Below, in pieces: positions 16,131-24,117 of a DNA stretch of 31,501 nt (positions are counted from its first letter, which is position 1; every line of letters starts with the position of its first letter). The translations under genes were made by a program, and so were the position numbers. The notes beneath the pieces were generated by a model. It had not been told where the DNA came from. It was given only the letters and a program-made list of their open reading frames with translations, and searched no databases. Location: contig PFEM01000036.1 of NCBI GenBank assembly GCA_002793635.1, positions 1 through 31,501 on the forward strand, given 5' to 3'. Source of the DNA: Candidatus Shapirobacteria bacterium CG10_big_fil_rev_8_21_14_0_10_48_15. Lineage in GTDB: Bacteria > Patescibacteriota > Microgenomatia > PFEM01.

Positions 16131-16745
16131 CTAATTTTGCTTTTTTAAAAACAGGCCTGCCCCGCCCAACAAAGCAGCGGCGGCGGCGGCGGCTAAAAAG
16201 TTAAAACCGGCTTCGGGAATTGCCGCGCCAAGAATCCGGGCATCAATGCAAAATTGACTGCCATTTTCGTCCTGGTGGCCGGATTCGGCTCTGGCCTTAG
16301 CCCAATTGGTGATGCAAAAGAGGCCTTTGCCTTTAATCTGCTCACCCCCGGCAACTTTAGCCCGGATATTGAATTGCTTGCCCTCGCCTGCCTTCAACTC
16401 GCCGATTTTCCACTGCAACTGTTTTCCCTTCCACTCACAATCATCAGAACAAGCGGTAAAATTAATGTCGTCAGGAAGATAATCAAAAACCTCAATATTT
16501 TTCAAAGTCTCCTCACCGCTATTTTTGACAATAAGGCGAAATTCCACTTCATTATCGGCCACAAAAGTCGCTTGGCTGGCCGTCAGGTGATCCTGAAAAT
16601 CAGTTTTACCGGGGAACTTCACTTCTTTATCAACCACAATTTGTTTTGCGAGCGCTTCTTCGCCATACATTTCCGCCTGCACTACTCCTGCCAAGCTTAA
16701 AAAAACAATCAGCAAAATGGTTAAAGCAAAAAATTTCTGCTTCAT
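16131..16745 (-). CDS. DUF11 surface protein with C-terminal sorting signal (sortase substrate)
   Basis: 204 residues, exported. It has a signal peptide MKQKFFALTILLIVFL with likely cleavage after VQA (residue 24), then a single DUF11-like beta domain (about 35-135, with VEFRLIVKNSGEETLKNIEVFDYLP), four cysteines (CSDDC; FCITN; FCIDA), and a C-terminal IPEAG (176-180) followed by an Ala-rich helix and KKQN. That order of motif, helix and positive tail is the layout of sortase substrates. The sortase gene lies immediately upstream on the same strand, which supports the pairing. It has its own consensus promoter. The leader shows no ribosome site. Confidence 0.8.
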   Translation of the reverse strand: MKQKFFALTILLIVFLSLAGVVQAEMYGEEALAKQIVVDKEVKFPGKTDFQDHLTASQATFVADNEVEFRLIVKNSGEETLKNIEVFDYLPDDINFTACSDDCEWKGKQLQWKIGELKAGEGKQFNIRAKVAGGEQIKGKGLFCITNWAKARAESGHQDENGSQFCIDARILGAAIPEAGFNFLAAAAAAALLGGAGLFLKKQN

Positions 16746-16773
16746 TTTTTGGGGGCAACTTTATCTATAGGTT

Positions 16774-16802
16774 ATTTTATAAGAACAAAACCCGAATGTC
16801 AA
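16774..16802 (-). promoter_or_regulatory. Consensus promoter of the DUF11 gene
   Basis: Minus strand TTGACA (16797-16802), exact 17-base spacer, TAAAAT (16774-16779). It lies just past the sortase stop, so the substrate can be made in excess of the sortase. The leader is about 22 bases. Confidence 0.7.
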
Positions 16803-16810
16803 CCCGCTTA

Positions 16811-17572
16811 TCATCTCGCCACGGACAGGGCCAGCGGGACGGCAGTAATGATCAGCCGCTGCCAAGTGGTGCCTGGCGGCCAACAGGTTTGCAAAACCAG
16901 CTTCTCCTGCTCAAAATCAATTTTCAAAAAATCCGTTTCGCTGGCCGCCACCACTTGCTTAGCCGTCACTCGGTAAACATAAAGGTCCTGATGGTAAAAC
17001 AGGTTGACTTGATCACCCAATTCCAGCTCTTTTAAAAGGTAAAAAGAAGCTTCAAAATCAGCCACCCGCCAGAGATAATCAATCGAGTGGCCAAAAAGAT
17101 AAATCGTCCCGCCCTGACCGGGGAAAAAACTGCCGGCAGCATGAGCCACCCCACTTTTCAACGCCCCCTGGTAAGCTTTTTTATCCCACACGGAAACATC
17201 AGCGGCAATGGCGCTATTAAGGTTAATTTTGGGAACCACGATGCTAAATTGTGAATCAACGGGCTGGAACCATTCCAAGTCAAGCTGCCGCCGGGAGTCG
17301 GCAAACTCGGCCTGCAACGAATCAACGGCTGGTTTTGGCCGGGCAGCCAAATTCCTGGCCCACCCGCGCGTTTCCAAAATTAGCAAGGGCAATAAAAAAA
17401 ACAGCAAGCCGCCCGCCGATACCGTCAGCAAAAAATGGGCCAAAAACTTTGACCAGTTAAAGGCGGCTCGCTGGCTGATATGCCAGACCTTACTTTTTTC
17501 CAACGCGAGGGGTAAGCAAACTTCACCCGCAAGCGGAAAACCATCACGATAAATAATCACTTCTTTAATCAT
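16811..17572 (-). CDS. Sortase family transpeptidase
   Basis: 253 residues. A cytoplasmic N-terminus is followed by a membrane helix (about 43-66) and a sortase beta-barrel. Catalytic residues are visible: His162 in YLFGHSID, Cys230 in LQTCWPP and Arg239 in TWQRLII. Sortases cut a sorting motif on exported proteins and join them to the cell surface or to one another. The adjacent gene encodes a matching substrate with IPEAG. The N-terminal 40 residues are longer than in typical class D/E enzymes. It is read divergently from the TrpR-like regulator gene, with overlapping -35 boxes. Confidence 0.9.
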   Translation of the reverse strand: MIKEVIIYRDGFPLAGEVCLPLALEKSKVWHISQRAAFNWSKFLAHFLLTVSAGGLLFFLLPLLILETRGWARNLAARPKPAVDSLQAEFADSRRQLDLEWFQPVDSQFSIVVPKINLNSAIAADVSVWDKKAYQGALKSGVAHAAGSFFPGQGGTIYLFGHSIDYLWRVADFEASFYLLKELELGDQVNLFYHQDLYVYRVTAKQVVAASETDFLKIDFEQEKLVLQTCWPPGTTWQRLIITAVPLALSVAR

Positions 17573-17586
17573 AAAACTATAAGCTA

Positions 17587-17637
17587 ATTTTATCTTTTAA
17601 ACTGAAAATTGACAAGTTTTCAAACAAATGTCATACT
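17587..17637. promoter_or_regulatory. Divergent promoters with overlapping -35 boxes
   Basis: Minus strand, for sortase: TTGTCA (17610-17615), 17-base spacer, TAAAAT (17587-17592). Plus strand, for the TrpR-like gene: TTGACA (17609-17614), 17-base spacer, CATACT (17632-17637). The two -35 hexamers share five base pairs, so both promoters cannot be occupied at once. Confidence 0.65.
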
Positions 17638-17641
17638 TTAA

Positions 17642-18016
17642 ATGATAAAAGTCATGCAGCTTTCCAAACGAAAAGTTATTAGCAAAACGCCAAACCAGTT
17701 TTTTAACTTTTTGTACCAATTAGTCGCTGATATTCGCAACCCGCGCGAAGCAGAAAGTTTGCTTAAAGACCTGCTTAAACCAGTAGAATTAAAGATGGTT
17801 GCCCGCCGGCTGGCGGTGGTTTATTGGCTGGACCAAAATCGCAGTTACAACGAAATCAAAAAAGGCTTGTCCGTTTCCACCGCCACCGTGGCCACTCTTG
17901 CTAAACAGCTCAAGGAGAAAAAGGGCTTTGCGATCGCTTTGGAAAAAATTAAGGCGGAGGAATGGGCGGGGCGCTGGGCACAAAAGATCAGCCATAAATT
18001 TAAAATTCGTCCCTGA
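17642..18016 (+). CDS. TrpR-like (YerC/YecD family) DNA-binding protein
   Basis: 124 residues. The helix-turn-helix core is LLKPVELKMVARRLAVVYWL (about 43-62) and SYNEIKKGLSVSTATVATLAKQL, as in YerC/YecD/TrpR-superfamily regulators, which bind operator DNA as dimers. ATG 17642 lies only 4 bases after the -10 box, and ATG 17654 (MQLSKRKV) is an alternative start. A Trp-rich basic tail (EEWAGRWAQKISHKFK) extends past the usual family end. It is divergent from sortase with a shared promoter region, so autoregulation and control of the sortase genes are plausible (inference). metG follows after 18 bases with its own promoter. Confidence 0.8.
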   Translation: MIKVMQLSKRKVISKTPNQFFNFLYQLVADIRNPREAESLLKDLLKPVELKMVARRLAVVYWLDQNRSYNEIKKGLSVSTATVATLAKQLKEKKGFAIALEKIKAEEWAGRWAQKISHKFKIRP

Positions 18017-18027
18017 TCTGTTAGAAT
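17999..18027 (+). promoter_or_regulatory. Leaderless promoter of metG
   Basis: TTTAAA (17999-18004), 17-base spacer, TAGAAT (18022-18027) with TG one base upstream, then 7 bases to ATG 18035. The core TGTTAGAAT is identical to that of the helicase promoter at 3005-3012. Confidence 0.55.
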
Positions 18028-18034
18028 TAGCTTC

Positions 18035-19447
18035 ATGGACAAAAAATTCTACGTTACCACCCCGATTTATTATGTCAATGACCAGCCTCATATTGGTCAT
18101 ACCTGCACGACTCTGGCGGCAGACATTATCGCCCGCTACCATCGGCTTTTGGGCGAAAAAGTCTTTTTCCTAACCGGCACGGATGAACACGGCGCTAAGG
18201 TTGCTCAGGCGGCTAAAAAAGCCGGGCTTCTGCCGCAGGACTTTTGCGACCAAGTTTCCCAAAGCTTCCAAAACATTTGGCCACAATTAAACATCAAGTA
18301 TCATTATTTTGTCCGCACCACCAACCCTGATCATAAAAAAATCGTCCAGGCAATGCTGCAAAAAATTTACCGGCGCGGCGATATTTATCAAGCCCAATAT
18401 CAAGGCTACTATTGTGTCGGCTGCGAAAAATTTATTACCGAAACCGAACTGGTTAATGGCCGCTGCCCGTTACACCCCAAGCAAAAAATCCAAAAGCAGT
18501 CGGAAAAAAACTACTTTTTCAAATTATCAGCTTATGTGCCTTCTCTAATCAAAGCCATCGAAGATGAAAGCGATCCGCATCACTATGAAATCATTCCGGA
18601 ATCCAAAAAGCGGGAAGTACTCAGCAAGCTTAAAGTCGGGGTGGCCGACCTCAGCGTTTCCCGCGCCCATGTCGCGTGGGGCATCCCGGTTCCTTGGGAC
18701 GAAAAGCAAACGATTTACGTCTGGTTTGACGCCCTCTTAAATTATTACAGCGCCCTGGAGATTAACCACCAAAAAAAGTTTTGGCCGGCTAATGTTCATG
18801 TTGTCGCCAAAGACATTCTCTGGTTTCACACGGTTATCTGGGAAGCCATGCTCTTGTCTGCCGGTTTATCCTTGCCCAAAACTATTTTTATTCATAGTTT
18901 CTATACCGTCGCCGGACAAAAGATGAGCAAATCCCTGGGCAACGTCATTACTCCCCACCAATTGCTGGAAAAGTTTGGTATTGATGGAACCAGGTACCTG
19001 ATTGCTGCCAATTTTCCTTATAGTAGCGACCGGGACGTGAGCTGGCAAAAATTTGATGAAAAATTCAACGCCGACTTAGCCAACGGTTTGGGTAACTTGG
19101 TGGCGCGCATTGCCAAGCTCTGCGAAAATTCCCAATTGAAGTTTGAACCGGCTAAGCCGGGCTGGGATCGGCGTTATCAAAAATATTTGGCAAAATATCA
19201 GCTAGAGCCGGCACTGAAGCTCGTTTGGCAATGGATCAGCCGGGCGGATCAGCAAGTCAACCAAAATCAGGTTTGGCAGCAAAAGGGAGCGGCCCTGAAA
19301 AAATCTTTGCAGTCTCTGGTGGCGGACATTCGCCAAATTGCTTATCACCTGCAGCCATTTGTGCCCGAAACTGCCGCCAAAATAGCCAAGCAGTTTGCCG
19401 GGCCGGCCATCAAAACCCAACCGCCCCTGTTCCCCAGATTAAAATAA
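18035..19447 (+). CDS. metG: Methionyl-tRNA synthetase
   Basis: Charges tRNA-Met with methionine in the cytoplasm. Class I signatures: HIGH at residues 19-22 and KMSKS at 296-300. A zinc knuckle follows in the connective domain (CVGCE, then CPLH about 15 residues on, a CXXC/CXXH set). WFDALLNYYSAL and DILWFHTVIWEAML line the active site. The protein ends at PPLFPRLK, the usual end of the helical anticodon-binding domain, so the 470 residues are a minimal enzyme without the C-terminal dimerisation/tRNA-binding domain found in the larger forms. The start ATG 18035 fits the -10 box 7 bases upstream. Confidence 0.97.
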   Translation: MDKKFYVTTPIYYVNDQPHIGHTCTTLAADIIARYHRLLGEKVFFLTGTDEHGAKVAQAAKKAGLLPQDFCDQVSQSFQNIWPQLNIKYHYFVRTTNPDHKKIVQAMLQKIYRRGDIYQAQYQGYYCVGCEKFITETELVNGRCPLHPKQKIQKQSEKNYFFKLSAYVPSLIKAIEDESDPHHYEIIPESKKREVLSKLKVGVADLSVSRAHVAWGIPVPWDEKQTIYVWFDALLNYYSALEINHQKKFWPANVHVVAKDILWFHTVIWEAMLLSAGLSLPKTIFIHSFYTVAGQKMSKSLGNVITPHQLLEKFGIDGTRYLIAANFPYSSDRDVSWQKFDEKFNADLANGLGNLVARIAKLCENSQLKFEPAKPGWDRRYQKYLAKYQLEPALKLVWQWISRADQQVNQNQVWQQKGAALKKSLQSLVADIRQIAYHLQPFVPETAAKIAKQFAGPAIKTQPPLFPRLK

Positions 19448-19468
19448 TTATTAGCCATCAGTTATAAT
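19439..19468 (+). promoter_or_regulatory. Leaderless promoter of the glycosyltransferase operon
   Basis: TTAAAA (19439-19444), 18-base spacer, consensus TATAAT (19463-19468), 7 bases before ATG 19476. It probably drives the following run of envelope genes. Confidence 0.55.
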
Positions 19469-19475
19469 TAAACCC

Positions 19476-20993
19476 ATGGGCAAAAAATTAAGGCAAATGC
19501 TTAACAAACATCCCCGACGGGTGCGACGGGCTCTGGAAATGTTGCCGGGCACCACGGCCTGGCTGATCATCCTGTTCCCTTTCTGGGGAGCTTTTTTCAT
19601 GCCCAGAATCGTGGCTTATTTCACCATCGCCTTTTTGGTGTTTTGGTTTTACCGTTCTTTTCTCGGGGCCTGGCTGGGCGTCAAGGGTTATTGGCGTATC
19701 AAACAGGCGGAAAAAACTAACTGGCAAAAAAAATACCGGCAAAGCCATCCCGACGGCCAAGCTGAATGGGACAAAATCCGTCATTTGATCGTGATTCCCA
19801 ATTACAATGAAGCCGTGGTCAAGCTCTCCCAAACTTTAGATCATCTGGTTTGCCAAAAGGATATTAATCTCAAGCAGCTCTGGGTGGTGCTGGCGATGGA
19901 AGCAAGGGCCAAAGACGCTCACCAGCGCGCCAAAATTCTGCTGCGCCAATATCAGGGACATTTTGGCCAGTTGATAGCGACTTTCCACCCGGCGGATATT
20001 GTCGGCGAAGTTAAAGGCAAAGCTTCCAACGAAACCTGGGCAGCCAAGCAAGCCAAAAAATTATTAGTTGACCAAAAAAACTTCGGTCTTCGTCACGTCA
20101 CGATTACCACTTGTGACGCTGACGCTTGCTTCCACCCTCAATACTTTTCTGCCCTTGCCTATCACTTTCTGACCAACAAAAACCGCTTTCTGCGCTTCTG
20201 GCAATCACCCATGTTCAATCACAATAACCCTTGGCATTTACCGGCTTTTGTGAACATTGTCAGCACTTTAAGCAGTGTCTTGCACTTGGCCTTTATTCAA
20301 GAACCGGAAAACTTGTTTTTAAACTATTCCACTTATTCGGCCTCTCTCAAAATGATTGACGCCGTCGGTTATTGGGATACGGACATTATTCCCGAAGACT
20401 GGCATATTTTTCTGCAGGCTTTTTTTCACCAACAAGGCAAGATTGAAGTCGAACCCATTTTTTTGCCGACTAGCTTGGATGCGCCGGAGGCCAAAACTTA
20501 TTTTGGCACGCTCAAAAATCGCTACGAGCAGTGCAAGCGTCATGCCTGGGGCGCCAGCGATATTCCTTATGCCATTGAACAAGCTATCAATCATCCGGAA
20601 ATTCCCCGCTGGAGCCGCTTCTTGCGCGTCTACAAAATTATCGAGTGCCACCTTTTGTGGCCGACCAATTGGTTCATTCTGACTTTAGGCGGCTGGGCGC
20701 CGACTTTGGTTAACCCAGTTTTCAGTCAAACTAATCTGGGATACAACCTGCCTAAAATCGCCCAAACCATCTTAACTATTTGCCTGTTTTTTTTGGTCAC
20801 CGCCATTACTCTGGACTTGATTTTGCGCCCTAAAAAAGAGCCGATTGCCTGGTGGCGCTATCTGAAAGAATATCTGCAATGGGTCCTGATGCCCGTCGCC
20901 ACTTTGCTGATGGCGATTATTCCGGCTTTGGACGCCCAAACCAGACTGATGCTGGGCAAAAGACTGGAATATCGGGTGACAGAAAAGGTATAG
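19476..20993 (+). CDS. Family 2-like membrane glycosyltransferase
   Basis: 505 residues. Two N-terminal membrane helices (about 25-65) precede a GT-A catalytic domain: IPNYNEA near 109, the metal-binding CDADA (D214, D216), PEDWHIF (E307, D308) as probable catalytic acid region, and QCKRHAWG (352-359) resembling the QXXRW motif of processive GT2 enzymes. Three or four C-terminal helices complete it. Such proteins use a nucleotide sugar in the cytoplasm and pass the product through or into the membrane. It is the first gene of the plus-strand glycan operon. The next gene starts 15 bases after the TAG, in the same frame. Confidence 0.85.
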   Translation: MGKKLRQMLNKHPRRVRRALEMLPGTTAWLIILFPFWGAFFMPRIVAYFTIAFLVFWFYRSFLGAWLGVKGYWRIKQAEKTNWQKKYRQSHPDGQAEWDKIRHLIVIPNYNEAVVKLSQTLDHLVCQKDINLKQLWVVLAMEARAKDAHQRAKILLRQYQGHFGQLIATFHPADIVGEVKGKASNETWAAKQAKKLLVDQKNFGLRHVTITTCDADACFHPQYFSALAYHFLTNKNRFLRFWQSPMFNHNNPWHLPAFVNIVSTLSSVLHLAFIQEPENLFLNYSTYSASLKMIDAVGYWDTDIIPEDWHIFLQAFFHQQGKIEVEPIFLPTSLDAPEAKTYFGTLKNRYEQCKRHAWGASDIPYAIEQAINHPEIPRWSRFLRVYKIIECHLLWPTNWFILTLGGWAPTLVNPVFSQTNLGYNLPKIAQTILTICLFFLVTAITLDLILRPKKEPIAWWRYLKEYLQWVLMPVATLLMAIIPALDAQTRLMLGKRLEYRVTEKV

Positions 20994-21008
20994 TCTTTAA
21001 TCAAGGCA

Positions 21009-22337
21009 ATGAATCAATTTACTGCCAGCTTGTGGGGAGACGAAGGTTGGGCCGTCAATTTAGCGATTAAACCCATCTCGCAAATCATCAAAATCGTCAG
21101 CCGGGATACTTCCCCGCCCTTTTATTATCTTTGGGAGCACCTCTGGCTGAAAATTTTTGGCACTTCGGAGGTGGCCATTCGCAGCTTGTCTTTTTTCTTT
21201 TTTGTCCTCACTGTTTTGGTCGTTTTTTTGATCGGCCGTCATTTATGGGACAAAAAAACTGGTTGGCTGGCGGCTTTGCTGACCTTGACCAATCCCTTTT
21301 TGTTTAGTTACGCCTTCGAAGGCCGCATGTATGCCTTGCTCGTTTTGACCAGTACTTTGTCCGTTTACTTCTTCCTCAAAAAGCAGCGCTGGGGGTTTAT
21401 TTTGGCCACGACCGCGGCGCTCTACACCCACCACTTCGCCATTTTTATCGTCATCTGGGAAGGCCTGTGGGCAATTTTTGCCCTCCTTCGCGAGCGCCAC
21501 GCTACGAAGGGCGCTGCTAAACGTCGGCTGCTGCCTTTTCTACTGATCGGCTTGCTCTACCTACCTTGGCTTTCCCCTCTTTATTATCAAACCTCGCTGG
21601 TGAGCAGTGGCTTTTGGCTGGGCAAACCAGAGTTCAAAGACCTTTTTAAAACTGCCAGTAAATTTTTGGTTGGCAGTGACCAACCGAATCTTTATCAACA
21701 AATTGCCCTGGGGGCTTTACTGCTGACCCTAGCCGTGCGCCGCTGGCTCTCCAACGCGGCGGTTAACTCGATTAACTCGGTTAACTCGATTAACTCCGCT
21801 TTCCTGTTTGGCTGGTTTTGGACGCCGTTGTTGCTGAGCCTGACCATTTCTCAATTTTTTCAGTCAATTTTTTATGATCGTTACCTACTGCTGGCAATCC
21901 CGGCAGCAACCTTGCTGATCGCCTCGCAGCGACGCCGTTTTTCCTGGCTGCTGATTTTGGTGGCCGTCGGCTGTTTGTCGATCATTAACTATGATTACTT
22001 TTGGCACCCGACCAAGCGGCCTTTTCGCCAATTGGCCGAATTTATCAAAGCCGAGGCCGCTGGTTTACCCTTGATTAACTACAACGCCGCTTCACACCAC
22101 CTGTGGGAAACAAAATATTATGGCCTTGAGGCCCCCATCTACAGTCCCCAGCCGTTGCCCTTTTATACCGGCACGGCGCTGATGAATGAAGGCGACATTA
22201 TTGCCACTTTGCCCGACCAATCACCCATCGGGGTGATCACCAGTGCCTCAGTTGCAGAAGTCCGACTCCCCGGCTATCATTTAGATCAATACCATCAAAT
22301 TGATTCCCTGAAACTTTTATGGATGGTCAAAAACTAA
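21009..22337 (+). CDS. GT39-like (PMT_2 family) membrane glycosyltransferase, short N-terminus
   Basis: 442 residues. GT-C enzymes of this type move sugars from polyprenyl-phosphate carriers to acceptors outside the membrane. Seen: the catalytic-loop motif GDEGW (D11, E12) and DTSPPFYYLWEHLWLKIFG (33-51), then about ten helices. The first helix that normally precedes the DE motif is missing, since the protein starts only 10 residues before it, whereas the next gene has 37. The preceding TAG stop is in the same frame, so no upstream start exists. A 9-bp repeat array encodes VNSINSVNSINS (about 252-263), and a small hairpin sequence (21485-21510) lies in the RERHATKG loop. The gene overlaps the next by 19 bases. 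Confidence 0.8.
   Translation: MNQFTASLWGDEGWAVNLAIKPISQIIKIVSRDTSPPFYYLWEHLWLKIFGTSEVAIRSLSFFFFVLTVLVVFLIGRHLWDKKTGWLAALLTLTNPFLFSYAFEGRMYALLVLTSTLSVYFFLKKQRWGFILATTAALYTHHFAIFIVIWEGLWAIFALLRERHATKGAAKRRLLPFLLIGLLYLPWLSPLYYQTSLVSSGFWLGKPEFKDLFKTASKFLVGSDQPNLYQQIALGALLLTLAVRRWLSNAAVNSINSVNSINSAFLFGWFWTPLLLSLTISQFFQSIFYDRYLLLAIPAATLLIASQRRRFSWLLILVAVGCLSIINYDYFWHPTKRPFRQLAEFIKAEAAGLPLINYNAASHHLWETKYYGLEAPIYSPQPLPFYTGTALMNEGDIIATLPDQSPIGVITSASVAEVRLPGYHLDQYHQIDSLKLLWMVKN
21485..21510. repeat. Small palindromic sequence in GT39-like gene
   Basis: CCTTCG (21485-21490) pairs with CGAAGG (21505-21510), and an inner AGC/GCT pair is present. It encodes the charged loop around RERHATKG between hydrophobic segments and is a candidate palindromic insertion. 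Confidence 0.4.
21761..21796. repeat. 9-bp tandem array (4 copies) in GT39-like gene
   Basis: Units GGTTAACTC, GATTAACTC, GGTTAACTC, GATTAACTC, giving a perfect 18-bp period. They are translated as VNSINSVNSINS in a loop between membrane segments. It is the same family as the arrays at 901, 3262 and 4537. Confidence 0.9.
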
Positions 22338-23788
22338 GTAAATTTTTTTCTCGCTGGTGGTTGGTGCTGATCTTGATCGCCACGGCCTTGCTACGCTTTC
22401 CCTCCCTGTTTGAGCCCTTCACTTATGGCGATGAGGGCATTTACTTAACGTTGGGGCAAGCCCTACGGAAGGGACTGGTTTTTTACCGGGACATCCATGA
22501 CAACAAGCCGCCCTTGCTTTATCTTTTGGCCGCCGTCAGCGGCAGCTTTGGCCACTTCCGCTTGCTGCTTTTTTTCTGGAGTTTTCTCACCATCTTGGTA
22601 TTTTACGAACTTTGCCTGCAGCTGTTTGCCAAAAACCGTCGGGCGGTAGCCACGGCTACCACGATCTTGGCCGTCCTCACTAGCCTGCACACCTTTGAAG
22701 GCAACGTGGCGAACGCCGAAAACTTCATGATGCTGCCGACACTCTTCGGCTTTTATCTTTTTGTCAAAATCCGGTCACAACCAGCCGCTTTTTTACCATG
22801 GCTAGCGATAGGGAGCTTGTTTGGCTTGGCCACGCTGTTTAAAGTCCCGGCGGCTTTTGATTTTATTGCCCTGTTGGCGCTTTATACCACTGTCAACCGC
22901 AAAATTAAGACAAAATTTTTCCAAAATGGCCTGTTCTTAACGGCTGGCTTCAGCCTGCCGATTTTATTTTCCTTTGCTTACTATGCCGCCAAAAACAGTT
23001 TGCCCGCCTATTGGATAGCCGCTTTTAGCCAAAACCTGCCTTATCTTTCTTCATGGGGGAGTGACCAGCCGCAAGCAGGCAGCTTACCCATCGCTTTGTT
23101 GACCCGCGCCGGTCTGCTGGCAATGGTGGTAGGACTCATTTTTTGGCAGCGGCAAAAAATTAGTCTGGCCGCCAGTTTAGCTATTTTTTGGTTTGGGTTT
23201 AGCCTGTTTGCTGCGCTGCTCTCCGGTCGGCCCTACCCTCACTATTTGTTGCAAACCATCCCTCCTTTGTCTTTGACTTGGGGACTAATCTTTGCCAAAA
23301 AGAATTTCGCCAAGTTAATTCCAATTGGCTTGACCCTGACCCTAATCACCAGCTTTTTAACTTTTAAATTCTGGCATTACCCCAACTGGAGCTATTACCA
23401 AAATTTTTACCAATACGCCTTGGGCGGCAAGGACAAGCAGGCCTATTGGCTGAAGTTCGGCGACCACACGGTGGCCATCTATGAGCTAGCGCGGTATCTG
23501 CAAACCCATACTCAACCGGAGGAAAAAATTTTTATCTGGAGTAACCAACCGTCAGTTTACGTCTTGGCCAAGCGGCTGCCGGTTGGTCGCTACTGCACCG
23601 CTTATCACATTCAGGACTTTGACAAGCAAGGTACGAGCCTCCGGCAGGTCAGCGCCCAGCCACCCCGCTTCGTGGTGGTAGAAAAAAGCTTGCCTTACCC
23701 CGCCCTGGAAGCATTATTACAAACTAATTATCTTTTTGACCAACAATTTGGCCCTTTTGCCGTCTACCATCGGGTTATTACCGGTTAA
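22319..23788 (+). CDS. GT39-like (PMT_2 family) membrane glycosyltransferase
   Basis: 489 residues, about ten membrane helices. A complete N-terminal helix (13-30) is followed by GDEGIY (D38, E39) and HDNKPPLLYLL (60-70), the two loop signatures of the PMT_2/ArnT-like family. The C-terminal soluble part carries EEKIFIWSNQPSVYVLAKR and a final YPALEALLQTNY segment. It presumably adds a sugar from a lipid carrier on the outer face; donor and acceptor are not deducible. It starts at ATG 22319 inside the previous gene (19-base overlap), so translation is probably coupled. Confidence 0.85.
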   Translation: MDGQKLSKFFSRWWLVLILIATALLRFPSLFEPFTYGDEGIYLTLGQALRKGLVFYRDIHDNKPPLLYLLAAVSGSFGHFRLLLFFWSFLTILVFYELCLQLFAKNRRAVATATTILAVLTSLHTFEGNVANAENFMMLPTLFGFYLFVKIRSQPAAFLPWLAIGSLFGLATLFKVPAAFDFIALLALYTTVNRKIKTKFFQNGLFLTAGFSLPILFSFAYYAAKNSLPAYWIAAFSQNLPYLSSWGSDQPQAGSLPIALLTRAGLLAMVVGLIFWQRQKISLAASLAIFWFGFSLFAALLSGRPYPHYLLQTIPPLSLTWGLIFAKKNFAKLIPIGLTLTLITSFLTFKFWHYPNWSYYQNFYQYALGGKDKQAYWLKFGDHTVAIYELARYLQTHTQPEEKIFIWSNQPSVYVLAKRLPVGRYCTAYHIQDFDKQGTSLRQVSAQPPRFVVVEKSLPYPALEALLQTNYLFDQQFGPFAVYHRVITG

Positions 23789-23793
23789 TATGA

Positions 23794-23799
23794 TAAAAT
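23794..23799 (+). promoter_or_regulatory. Candidate -10 box before the 102-residue membrane protein
   Basis: TAAAAT preceded by TGA, 9 bases before ATG 23809, in a 20-base gap after the GT39-like gene. No clear -35. It may be a second, internal start for the downstream operon. Confidence 0.4.
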
Positions 23800-23808
23800 T
23801 GGCGGGCA

Positions 23809-24117
23809 ATGAAAAAGGTAAACATCATTTTAATTTTGGCCCAATTAGGCGTTATGGCGGCCACCTGGAGGTTACTGCCACCCCAACTACCCTTATTTTA
23901 CAACCGGCCGTGGGGAGAAGACCAGTTGACGATCCCGCTTGGCCTACTGCTGCTGCCCGGACTTTCCTTGCTGGTACTCATCAGTAATTTCTTTTTTCTC
24001 ACCTTGGTACCCGAAGCTAACAAACTGCCCGCCCAAATTCTGAACAGCGCCAGTGCTGTTTTTGCCCTGATTTGCTTGTTAACCCTAACCAAAATTATCC
24101 TGCTGGTCACCTTATGA
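23809..24117 (+). CDS. Small DUF1648-like membrane protein
   Basis: 102 residues with three hydrophobic segments (about 5-21, 41-66, 79-100). Between the first two lies LPPQLPLFYNRPWGEDQL, which resembles the P-x-P...PxG loop of small DUF1648-type membrane proteins, though the match is by eye. Function unknown. Its TGA overlaps the ATG of the following WecA-like gene (ATGA), so the two are translationally coupled, which suggests a role with lipid-linked glycan synthesis. Confidence 0.6.
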   Translation: MKKVNIILILAQLGVMAATWRLLPPQLPLFYNRPWGEDQLTIPLGLLLLPGLSLLVLISNFFFLTLVPEANKLPAQILNSASAVFALICLLTLTKIILLVTL

